In this document: one piece after another, positions 1-5,143 of the stretch
Position numbering within the stretch: the stretch's first letter is position 1
Layout: every line of letters starts with the position of its first letter
DNA from: Myxococcales bacterium
GTDB taxonomy: Bacteria > Myxococcota_A > Polyangia > Polyangiales > Polyangiaceae
NCBI GenBank assembly: GCA_023248785.1
Contig: JAHFDX010000317.1
Coordinates: 1 to 5,143 of the forward strand
DNA: 5,143 nt
Reading direction: 5' to 3'
Position numbers and translations under genes: made by a program
Notes under the pieces: model-generated
The model's input: the letters and a program-made list of their open reading frames with translations, nothing else
Database searches by the model: none
Told to the model about the DNA's origin: nothing

Positions 1-194
1 GCATAACCGAGGTTGAAGAGATAGAAGCCAATCACGAGCAGACGATTGACCGCTTCTGCCAGCTTTGGATTTTCCTTGAAGACGTCCTCAAGAAACACGG
101 TTCCGTTCTGAAAGAGCGTGCGCGCGAGCCACACAGTGAGCGCGACGGTAACCGTTGCGTAGATGGCGTAGACGGGAATGAGGTACGAGGTCAT
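1..194 (-). CDS. Small integral membrane protein of unknown function, N-terminal part (C-terminus beyond the left edge)
   Basis: The minus strand reads 64 intact codons from an ATG at 194 to the window edge, starting MTSYLIPVYAIYATVT. An AGGGAG SD (bases 207-202) lies 7 nt before the ATG and supports this start. Residues about 5-24 form a hydrophobic, aromatic-rich first transmembrane segment. Residues 25-49 form a polar loop containing RTLFQNG and FLEDVFKENPKLAEA, and residues about 52-64 (LLVIGFYLFNLGY) begin a second transmembrane segment. The pattern recalls conserved hypothetical membrane proteins found in several phyla, but I cannot name a function. Both operator-like palindromes lie directly upstream, so it is the best candidate for control by the repressor that reads them. 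The gene is cut by the window edge, not visibly broken. I am confident that it is a coding region but not of its role. Confidence 0.82.
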   Translation of the reverse strand, partial: MTSYLIPVYAIYATVTVALTVWLARTLFQNGTVFLEDVFKENPKLAEAVNRLLVIGFYLFNLGY

Positions 195-214
195 GCCGAA
201 TCTCCCTGTTCATA

Positions 215-230
215 TTTGAACGTGTTCAAA
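215..230. promoter_or_regulatory. Operator-like palindrome, copy 1 (TTTGAAC-GT-GTTCAAA)
   Basis: Perfect 7-bp arms flank a 2-bp centre. The site is 21 bp upstream of the ATG at 194 and so overlaps or adjoins the place where that gene's promoter must lie. The core is identical to the second copy at 276-297, but the next outer base pairs do not match, so this copy is the shorter of the two. Short symmetric sites next to a start codon are typical of TetR-family repressors. The regulator assignment is inferred, because no regulator gene is present in the window. Confidence 0.65.
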
Positions 231-275
231 ATTGATGCTTAACCCGTAGCGCTCGAAGGTGGGTCACGCAAGAAA

Positions 276-297
276 TATTTTGAACGTGTTCAAAATA
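276..297. promoter_or_regulatory. Operator-like palindrome, copy 2 (TATTTTGAAC-GT-GTTCAAAATA)
   Basis: Perfect 10-bp arms flank the same GT centre as copy 1, giving a 22-bp site. Its centre is 64 bp from that of copy 1, close to six helical turns, so both sites should face the same side of the helix. It lies between the divergent genes starting at 194 (minus) and 411 (plus). The longer perfect symmetry suggests it would be the stronger site if both bind one repressor. I could not identify convincing -35/-10 pairs on either strand around it. Confidence 0.68.
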
Positions 298-410
298 ACG
301 CTCGGAAATTGGAATGGCTACGTTCGTGCCGCGCCTTGACAGAGCAGCATTTCGTGTCACGTTCACGCCCGAGACCCGGAAAATTCGATCTTATCTCGGA
401 GAACATATCG

Positions 411-1025
411 ATGAATCACTTGCGCTTTTTGTCAGCAGCTCTGTTCCTTGTCGCGTGTTCTAGCGGCACCACAACCGACACAAGTGGTACGGCTGCGGGC
501 GGTGGCGGGGGCAACGGTGGCGACGTCAAGGGAGACGGTGCAACCACGAAGGGGTTTGCCGGCAATTGGGTGGCCAATCCCTACAAGTGGAATGTGAAAT
601 GCTCGAACAAGAGCGGTTCATTGAAGGGCGGTAGCACCTCGATGACGGAGAACATCAGCAAGTACCGCATTGATGTCAGTGGATCGACCCTTCGCATGTA
701 CGTGACCGATCAGGAGGTAAACTGCGTCCAAGTGTTTTCTATCGACGGCGGCAAGGCCAAGAAAACAAAAGACGAAGGGACATGCTCCTGGCACGTCAAG
801 GACGGGCCAGACAACATGGGCACACGCTCGACCGAAACGGACGAGCTCGTCTTGTCGGCTGATGGCAAGTCGTTCGACGAGGTTGTGAAGTACAAGGTCG
901 TCTACGACGGTGACTACGAGTGTGCGGCAAACGATTCCGGAACGTGGGTTCGCGACGGCTCAACCAATAGCTCACCCGCGCCATCGTCGCAGCCGCCAGG
1001 CGGCGATCCCCCTGAAGGATTCTGA
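411..1025 (+). CDS. Orphan secreted lipoprotein with a four-cysteine, probably beta-rich domain
   Basis: The product is 204 residues. Residues 1-15 are a short lipoprotein signal peptide ending in the lipobox LVA|C, so Cys16 should be lipidated and the mature protein anchored to a membrane facing the periplasm or cell exterior. Residues 17-48 are a Ser/Thr/Gly-rich tether with a run of five glycines. The folded part, about 49-183, opens with GFAGNWVA and ends with SGTWVRDG. It contains Cys64, Cys105, Cys125 and Cys171, enough for two disulfides. The GxW-like opening and alternating strands recall lipocalin-like or other beta-barrel lipoproteins, but this is only resemblance. The tail, 184-204, is rich in Ser and Pro. 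The ATG at 411 is chosen because GGAGAA (398-403) lies 7 nt upstream and the signal peptide begins there; an in-frame TTG at 309 would bury the signal. The function is unknown. Confidence 0.85.
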   Translation: MNHLRFLSAALFLVACSSGTTTDTSGTAAGGGGGNGGDVKGDGATTKGFAGNWVANPYKWNVKCSNKSGSLKGGSTSMTENISKYRIDVSGSTLRMYVTDQEVNCVQVFSIDGGKAKKTKDEGTCSWHVKDGPDNMGTRSTETDELVLSADGKSFDEVVKYKVVYDGDYECAANDSGTWVRDGSTNSSPAPSSQPPGGDPPEGF

Positions 1026-1031
1026 CTCTCC

Positions 1032-2357
1032 CTACGGGATGCGCTTACTGCGTGTCCCCAACCCTCGATACACAAGCCCAGCGGCTTCCACTTCGTCGGC
1101 GCGCCAGACGTTGCGCGCGTCGATGACGAGTGGGCGTTCGCCGCGCATGCGCTCCCGAAGTTTGCCAAAATTCGGCGCACGGTAACTTCGCCACTCGGTA
1201 AGAAGGAGCACAGCGTCGGCTCCGTTTGCTGCGTCGTAGCTATCGCCTTCGACTTTAACCTCGAGCTGACGTTGCTTCATCGCATGTACAAAGTTCGTTG
1301 TCGCTTCGGGATCGTGGCCCACAACAGTCGCGCCGCTCTGCATGAGGGCTGCCACGATTCGTTGCGAGGGCGCCTCGCGCACATCGTCCGTTTCGGGTTT
1401 GTAGGCGAGGCCCCAGACCGCAATGCGCTTGCCCTTGAGCTCCCCGCACGCTTTGCGCACGAGCTCGATCACGAACGCCAATTGATCTTCGTTGGCTTGG
1501 TGCGTCGCATCGGTCAGTCTCATCGCGACGCCGTGGGCTCGGCCGAGCGCTGTGAGGGCAAGGATGTCCTTTGGAAAACATGAACCCCCATAGCCAGGAC
1601 CCGCGAACAAAAATCGTTTTCCAATGCGTGCGTCCGATCCCACTCCAAGGCGAACCGCGTGGATGTCGGCACCCGTCGCATCGCAGAGGCGTGCGAGCTC
1701 ATTCATGAATGAGACGCGCATCGCAAGCATGGCGTTTGCGGCGTACTTGATGAGTTCGCTCGACCTTCGGTCGGTCACGAGCACGCGTTCGCCCGACAAT
1801 TGAAGTGGCGCATACAAATTTCGTAACACGCGCTGTGCACTTTCGCTATCGGCGCCAAGGACAATGCGATCGGGGCGAAAGAAATCGGTAACCGCTGCGC
1901 CCTCCTTCAAGAACTCGGGATTCGAAACAACTTCGAGCCGCACGTTTGCACCAGAAATTTCGGTCTGGATGTGATCGCACGTGCCAACGGGGACGGTGCT
2001 TTTTACGGCAACGAGCGCGGGTTTCTTCGCCGTTTTCACAACCGAACGCGCGGCTTCAAACACTGCTTCGAGGTTGGGATGCCCATCCTCGCCTCTCGGG
2101 GTGCCAACGGCGATGAAGTAGACATCGCTTTCTTCGAAGGGAGAGGAGACAGAGGCCGCGAACGAAAGTCGGTTTGCTCGCACGTTGCGACGCACGAGGT
2201 CGGAAAGCCCAGGTTCGTAGAGCGGCATCTCCCCGCGATCGAGCGCTTCGACACGGCGTTTATTCACGTCGACGCAAAGAACTTCGTGACCCAATTCGGC
2301 GAGCCCGGTTCCCGTAACGAGCCCGACGTACCCGACACCAAACACTGTGAGCCGCAT
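1032..2357 (-). CDS. ugd: UDP-glucose 6-dehydrogenase
   Basis: This cytoplasmic enzyme oxidises UDP-glucose to UDP-glucuronate in two NAD-dependent steps, supplying a precursor for capsule, exopolysaccharide or lipid A/LPS sugars. The product is 441 residues, the usual family length. The N-terminal Rossmann domain has GVGYVG at 7-12 and Asp30 ending the second strand (NAD preference). KSTVPVGT is at 119-126 and NPEFLKEG at 146-153. The central helix and active site include Lys204, Asn208 and the catalytic Cys260 in GYGGSCFPKD (255-264). The C-terminal UDP-binding domain contains GLAYKPETDDVREAPS. All expected key residues are present. The ATG at 2357 gives the family-typical start MRLTVFGVGYVGL. 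No SD is visible before it, and a TTG nine codons upstream (2384) is possible but adds an atypical extension. The gene is convergent with the lipoprotein gene and has no sugar-pathway neighbour here. Confidence 0.96.
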   Translation of the reverse strand: MRLTVFGVGYVGLVTGTGLAELGHEVLCVDVNKRRVEALDRGEMPLYEPGLSDLVRRNVRANRLSFAASVSSPFEESDVYFIAVGTPRGEDGHPNLEAVFEAARSVVKTAKKPALVAVKSTVPVGTCDHIQTEISGANVRLEVVSNPEFLKEGAAVTDFFRPDRIVLGADSESAQRVLRNLYAPLQLSGERVLVTDRRSSELIKYAANAMLAMRVSFMNELARLCDATGADIHAVRLGVGSDARIGKRFLFAGPGYGGSCFPKDILALTALGRAHGVAMRLTDATHQANEDQLAFVIELVRKACGELKGKRIAVWGLAYKPETDDVREAPSQRIVAALMQSGATVVGHDPEATTNFVHAMKQRQLEVKVEGDSYDAANGADAVLLLTEWRSYRAPNFGKLRERMRGERPLVIDARNVWRADEVEAAGLVYRGLGTRSKRIP

Positions 2358-2419
2358 GCAGAGGACGCAAACTAGCGTGGCCAAGGCCGTTCAGGCAATG
2401 AGAACGCGTCGGTCCGCGA

Positions 2420-2448
2420 TTGTGTTACAAACGCTCACTCGTTTTAGT
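2420..2448 (+). promoter_or_regulatory. Possible promoter for the short-chain dehydrogenase gene (weak)
   Basis: TTGTGT (2420-2425) and TTTAGT (2443-2448) are separated by exactly 17 bp and match the sigma-70 hexamers at 3/6 and 4/6 positions. A start near 2455 would fall inside the 28-bp palindrome, so that palindrome would be placed as a repressor site. The matches are poor enough to arise by chance, so this is only a candidate. Confidence 0.2.
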
Positions 2449-2474
2449 CCCTCGATTCCATGGAATCGAGGGAC
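2447..2474. repeat. 28-bp perfect palindrome in the divergent ugd / short-chain dehydrogenase intergenic region
   Basis: GTCCCTCGATTCCA is followed immediately by its exact reverse complement, with no spacer and no mismatch over 28 bp. As RNA it would form a 12-bp stem with a CAUG loop. Neither strand has a run of T after it: the plus strand continues ATGACAAAG and the minus strand TAAAACGAG. It is therefore not a standard intrinsic terminator. It starts about 90 bp upstream of the ugd ATG and 126 bp upstream of the reductase ATG. It could be a regulator binding site serving one or both divergent genes, or a member of a dispersed repeat family. The palindrome itself is certain; its role is not known. 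Confidence 0.8.
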
Positions 2475-2522
2475 ATGACAAAGCCACCGCAGCGAGTCAG
2501 ACCACTGGAAATTGGGGGCAAT

Positions 2523-2550
2523 CAACGCCCTCGCACGGGAGGGGGCGTTG
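2523..2550 (+). repeat. Inverted repeat / possible hairpin in the leader of the short-chain dehydrogenase gene
   Basis: CAACGCCC (2523-2530) and GGGCGTTG (2543-2550) are exact complements separated by 12 nt. In a transcript this would be a GC-rich 8-bp stem ending 35 nt before the SD. No T-run follows, so it is not an intrinsic terminator. It may be a leader structure or a chance match. Confidence 0.4.
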
Positions 2551-2599
2551 AAGTACCTCTCTGTTTCGATGGACTCGCTGCACTTAGGAGGAGCACGCG

Positions 2600-3367
2600 A
2601 TGAAGCTATCGGATCTCAAGGTCATCATCTCGGGAGGCGCTCAGGGCATGGGGCGTCACTTTGCGCTGCGTCTTGCCGAGGCGGGCGCCAAGGTTGCCAT
2701 CGGTGACGTTAACGAAGGCGGCATCGCCGAAACAGTCGAACTTGGTCGCAAAGGCCCGGGCAAAGTGGTGGGAAGAAGGCTCGATGTTTCCAACGAAGGT
2801 GACGTCGCCAGTTACGTATCGTGGGCGCACCAAGAGCTAGGTGGACTCAACGCGCTCATTAATAATGCCGGCATTCTTCGCGACGGGCTGCTCGTGAAAA
2901 AGGATCGCGAAACCGGTGCCGTCAAAGTCCTCTCAAAAGAGCAATGGGACGCGGTGATCGGTGTGAACCTCACCGGGGCCACACTTCTCGCCCGAGACGT
3001 GGTTGCCAAAATGGTGGAGACGGGTCACCGCCCAGGCGTCGTGGTGAACATCTCGAGCGTCGCTCGTCATGGAAATCGCGGCCAATCGAATTACACGGCT
3101 GCCAAGTCCGCGCTCGCGGCCAACACGAAGACGTGGTCGCTCGAATTTGCGCCGTTTGGAATTCGCGTCGGAGCCGTTGCTCCGGGCATGATCGAAACGC
3201 CCATGACGCAGGGGATGAATCAGAAAGCCCGCGAAGGACTCGTTGCGGCCATCCCCGTCGGCCGAATTGGTGAGCCCGAAGACATCTGGCTTGCCGTGAA
3301 ATTCGTAATCGAATGCGACTATTTCAACGGTCGAACGATCGACGTCGATGGCGGCCTGACGATGTGA
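2600..3367 (+). CDS. Classical short-chain dehydrogenase/reductase (FabG-like), NAD(H)-type
   Basis: The product is 255 residues, the normal length for classical SDRs, which are soluble oxidoreductases that interconvert alcohols and ketones. The cofactor loop GGAQGMGR spans 12-19, and Asp36 after the second strand suggests NAD(H) over NADP(H). NNAG is at 88-91. The catalytic tetrad is complete: Asn123, Ser152 (in NISS), Tyr165 and Lys169 (YTAAK). PGMIETPM at 195-202 and the end TIDVDGGLTM are typical of the family. Residues about 99-110 (KKDRETGAVKVL, before the SKEQWD helix) form an insertion of roughly ten residues relative to standard FabG, next to the active-site entrance. A perfect AGGAGG SD (2586-2591) sits 8 nt before the ATG. 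The substrate cannot be told from sequence; ketoacyl thioesters or hydroxy compounds are plausible. No fatty-acid or polyketide gene is adjacent. Confidence 0.94.
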   Translation: MKLSDLKVIISGGAQGMGRHFALRLAEAGAKVAIGDVNEGGIAETVELGRKGPGKVVGRRLDVSNEGDVASYVSWAHQELGGLNALINNAGILRDGLLVKKDRETGAVKVLSKEQWDAVIGVNLTGATLLARDVVAKMVETGHRPGVVVNISSVARHGNRGQSNYTAAKSALAANTKTWSLEFAPFGIRVGAVAPGMIETPMTQGMNQKAREGLVAAIPVGRIGEPEDIWLAVKFVIECDYFNGRTIDVDGGLTM

Positions 3368-3439
3368 TCAGAGCATAACAGGCATGTAAACATTATTGTT
3401 TCTTTGATTGGGCGCGTGCCTACAAAGTGTTGCCTCGCT

Positions 3440-3456
3440 CGCAAGAATTGCTTGCG
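3440..3456. repeat. Short inverted repeat CGCAAG-AATTG-CTTGCG upstream of the two-helix membrane protein gene
   Basis: Perfect 6-bp arms flank 5 nt, centred 60 bp before the ATG at 3508. The size and position would suit a regulator site, but 6-bp arms can arise by chance. No T-run follows, so it is not a terminator for the upstream reductase gene. Confidence 0.3.
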
Positions 3457-3483
3457 TACTGCACAAATTCGGACCACGGTGAA

Positions 3484-3501
3484 GTGTGACGAGCGTGTGA
3501 C
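3484..3501. promoter_or_regulatory. Direct repeat GTGTGAC with an 11-bp period, just before the 3508 start
   Basis: GTGTGAC occurs at 3484-3490 and again at 3495-3501, exactly 11 bp apart. The other strand reads CTGTCACACGC then TCGTCACACTT, which has the tandem 11-bp geometry used by OmpR/PhoB-family response regulators, with a TGTCA/CGTCA core. The repeat ends 6 nt before the ATG at 3508, where an SD would be expected. That makes it either a repressing site, a site for a promoter giving a downstream start, or chance. Confidence 0.25.
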
Positions 3502-3507
3502 AGAACG

Positions 3508-5004
3508 ATGGCGAACGTGTTGTCGAGGGAGATGCCGCTGACGAAGGCGGCCGCAATGGTCGATCGATCCAAGATCGACGTGCGTCTCGACGTCCACGAT
3601 GCGTCGCGCGTCGAATGGACTGTCACGCTGCCGTGTCCAAAAGAGCACGACCTCGAGTACGAGCTCGACGTTCAGCTTGAAGTTCCCGCCAACGTGTTTG
3701 CCCAGCACTCTCCGTGGGAGCACCTTCAATCGTGGACGCGCCTTGACCGCCCGAAGGCGGCACTTTCGCCTGGCGAAACGGTGACCACCGACGAGTTGCG
3801 CAAGGTGGCTGTCAGCTATGCCCAAAAACTCAGCCGCATCAGCGACAAGTTCTCGCGCGAGTGTCGGATGTTCGCTGCCATCACCAACCTTGCAGAACGG
3901 GACGAGGGAAGCGCACACCGTCTAGTCGAACTTGTCGATGACGCGAGCGGCCGAATCGCGGAAGCACGTATGTCTCTTGGCGAAGTCACCGAAGACGTGC
4001 TCGGAAGGGAGCGCGCGCTCGTCGACGAGTTTCTTAGCGTGCGTCTTCTCGAGATGCTCACGGCAGCCGACAAGTCCCTGGCGATGGTCGAAGACTCAGA
4101 GCAAGCCGCTTCGTTTGGAGCCCAGCTGTCGATTGCTCGCGCCCGGTTGGACGATGTATTGGTTCATGAGATCGATCATCGTAACAAATGCGGTTACGTT
4201 CATGTTTCGCTCACAAGCGACGCGACGGTCGACGCCTACCTCGAGCGAGCGAGCCGCCTCAAGAAGCACTTTCAAGAGGTGCTGTTCCTTGAACGTGAAG
4301 TCGTCGACTTCGCAAAGCGAATGTATCACTGGAGCGCGGCTGCGGCGGCACTTGCTGCTTCCACCTGGGCATTCGCATGGCAACTCCTCGTGACGCGCGA
4401 TGCGGTCATTGGTGCCGGCGTGGGATCAGGCATCATTGTGCTTGCGGTGGTGGGCGGCGTTGTTTACGCAACGAAAGATCGCTTGAAGGAAGTCGGCCGC
4501 AATTGGATTACCGGCAAGCTCGAGCGCATGTACGCCCAGCAAGTTGCGAAGTGGCGCGTGCCGGCGCGGATTTCTCCTGCACGCGATGTCATCGTGGTTG
4601 CGCGCGAATCGTTCGATCAACAAGTGGTTCATCGGGCCGATCCGCTCAATCCGGAGTCGGGCGTCGCGGTACCGTTTACGCTCATTCGGTTCACCCACCG
4701 TGGAACCTTGGCGCGTTCGACCACGCTCGATGCACAGGGGATTCGACGCATTAAGCACGTCTTTCGTTACGATTTGTCACCGCTCTTTGCCCGCCTCGAC
4801 GATGCGGTCAAGCGTGTGCCGACCATGTGCCCGGACACGGGTCGCGTCCGCTTCGCAACGGCGCACCGCCACTACCGCGTCCCGGTTCACGTCCACGTTG
4901 CGGTTGGCCCGACGCTCATCCGCCACGATGCCGACCTCATCCTGCAGAAGAATGGCCTCGAGCGAATCGAGGCGCCGACGAAGCACGATTCAATTCCTGC
5001 GTGA
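3508..5004 (+). CDS. Unassigned 498-residue protein with a central two-helix membrane hairpin
   Basis: I do not recognise the family. Residues about 22-80 look like a beta-rich domain (DVRLDVHD, VEWTVTLPCP, DVQLEVP). Residues about 93-270 are mostly helical and heavily charged, with possible coiled-coil stretches at 135-195 and 240-270. Two hydrophobic segments follow, about 276-295 (Ala/Trp-rich) and 299-321 (Gly/Val-rich), joined by the short turn VTRDA. Basic residues border both sides (KR at 270-271; K323, R325, K327), so both soluble parts probably face the cytoplasm. The C-terminal region, 333-498, alternates strands and basic helices and includes a His-rich stretch, HRHYRVPVHVHV (453-464). 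There is no signal peptide, P-loop or known catalytic motif. The start is uncertain: the ATG at 3508 has no good SD, whereas the in-frame ATG at 3556 has GAAGG 8 nt upstream. The gene is 140 bp after the reductase and on the same strand. Confidence 0.85.
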   Translation: MANVLSREMPLTKAAAMVDRSKIDVRLDVHDASRVEWTVTLPCPKEHDLEYELDVQLEVPANVFAQHSPWEHLQSWTRLDRPKAALSPGETVTTDELRKVAVSYAQKLSRISDKFSRECRMFAAITNLAERDEGSAHRLVELVDDASGRIAEARMSLGEVTEDVLGRERALVDEFLSVRLLEMLTAADKSLAMVEDSEQAASFGAQLSIARARLDDVLVHEIDHRNKCGYVHVSLTSDATVDAYLERASRLKKHFQEVLFLEREVVDFAKRMYHWSAAAAALAASTWAFAWQLLVTRDAVIGAGVGSGIIVLAVVGGVVYATKDRLKEVGRNWITGKLERMYAQQVAKWRVPARISPARDVIVVARESFDQQVVHRADPLNPESGVAVPFTLIRFTHRGTLARSTTLDAQGIRRIKHVFRYDLSPLFARLDDAVKRVPTMCPDTGRVRFATAHRHYRVPVHVHVAVGPTLIRHDADLILQKNGLERIEAPTKHDSIPA

Positions 5005-5027
5005 CGTGCGCCTTCACGCGCGGTATT

Positions 5028-5048
5028 CGCCAGGAGCCTGGTGTTTTT
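5028..5048 (+). terminator. Probable intrinsic terminator after the two-helix membrane protein gene
   Basis: CGCCAG-GAGC-CTGGTG can form a 6-bp stem with one G-U wobble and a 4-nt loop, followed immediately by TTTTT (5044-5048). It begins 24 bp past the stop codon. A second hairpin, GCGTGA (4999-5004) with TCACGC (5014-5019), overlaps the stop codon and may help. The stem is short, so efficiency may be modest. Confidence 0.45.
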
Positions 5049-5143
5049 CGCCGATCCCTTCGCGCTGGCGTTGCCGGGCTCGCTCAAAGTACAGTCGTGC
5101 GTATCGCTCGCCCTCCTAGCCATCACTCGGCCTCGACGAAAAC

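Noticed and set aside
215..297. LexA (SOS) boxes, because the palindromes contain GAAC...GTTC
   Set aside because: The Gram-positive-type LexA box needs four bases between GAAC and GTTC. Here there are only two, and the AT-rich flanks do not fit.
336..341. Perfect TTGACA hexamer as the -35 of the lipoprotein promoter
   Set aside because: At 16-18 bp spacing the downstream hexamers (CACGTT, ACGTTC, CGTTCA) do not resemble a -10 element, so the match alone is not enough.
309..410. N-terminal extension of the lipoprotein from a TTG at 309
   Set aside because: It would place 34 polar residues before a clear signal peptide and lipobox. The ATG at 411 has a good SD.
2358..2384. Nine-residue extension of UDP-glucose dehydrogenase from a TTG at 2384
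   Set aside because: The family starts right at the first Rossmann strand, which the ATG at 2357 gives. The extension has no SD and an unlikely composition.
2447..2474. Intrinsic terminator
   Set aside because: The stem is strong, but no T-run follows on either strand, and both flanking genes start away from it, so there is no upstream transcript to end.
3368..3420. Terminator after the reductase: AAACA-TTAT-TGTTT near 3387-3401
   Set aside because: The stem is five A/T-rich pairs without a proper T-run, too weak to call.
5123..5143. C-terminal end of a minus-strand gene entering from the right (six codons then TGA at 5125-5123)
   Set aside because: Six codons cannot be told from chance, and another minus-strand frame is also open here.
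1..5143. Mobile element, CRISPR array, tRNA/rRNA, phage or defence cassette
   Set aside because: I found no transposase-like product, spaced direct-repeat array, structured RNA gene or nuclease/NTPase motif. The genes look chromosomal and intact.

Overview
The window looks like ordinary chromosomal DNA from a moderately GC-rich Gram-negative bacterium. A short lipoprotein signal peptide, a Gly-rich linker behind the lipidated Cys, intronless genes and clear Shine-Dalgarno (SD) sequences on several genes all fit. The style of the lipoprotein (Ser/Thr/Gly-rich tether, orphan beta-rich domain, Pro-rich tail) resembles Myxococcota, but no marker gene is present and the taxonomic guess is weak.

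Layout, left to right. (1) 1-194, minus: the N-terminal 64 codons of a small multi-spanning membrane protein that runs off the left edge. (2) 195-410: a divergent intergenic region carrying two copies of a TTTGAAC-GT-GTTCAAA palindrome, 64 bp centre to centre. These look like paired operators for a TetR-type repressor encoded elsewhere. (3) 411-1025, plus: an orphan secreted lipoprotein with four Cys after the lipidated one. (4) 1032-2357, minus: a complete UDP-glucose 6-dehydrogenase, converging on the lipoprotein gene with only 6 bp between the stop codons. (5) 2358-2599: a second divergent intergenic region holding an uninterrupted 28-bp perfect palindrome and a smaller inverted repeat. (6) 2600-3367, plus: a complete classical short-chain dehydrogenase/reductase with a perfect AGGAGG SD. 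(7) 3368-3507: a spacer with a short inverted repeat and an 11-bp-period direct repeat just before the next gene. (8) 3508-5004, plus: a 498-residue protein of unknown family with a central two-helix membrane hairpin between two soluble regions. (9) 5005-5143: a probable intrinsic terminator, then sequence without a gene I can support.

The genes do not form one obvious pathway. The dehydrogenase makes UDP-glucuronate, normally for capsule, exopolysaccharide or LPS sugars, but no glycosyltransferase or export gene accompanies it. The reductase is of the FabG-like type used in fatty-acid, polyketide or secondary alcohol metabolism. I see no mobile element, tRNA, rRNA, CRISPR array or defence cassette, and no clear undescribed multi-gene system. 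The parts most worth following up are the paired operators, the 28-bp palindrome and the unassigned two-helix membrane protein.
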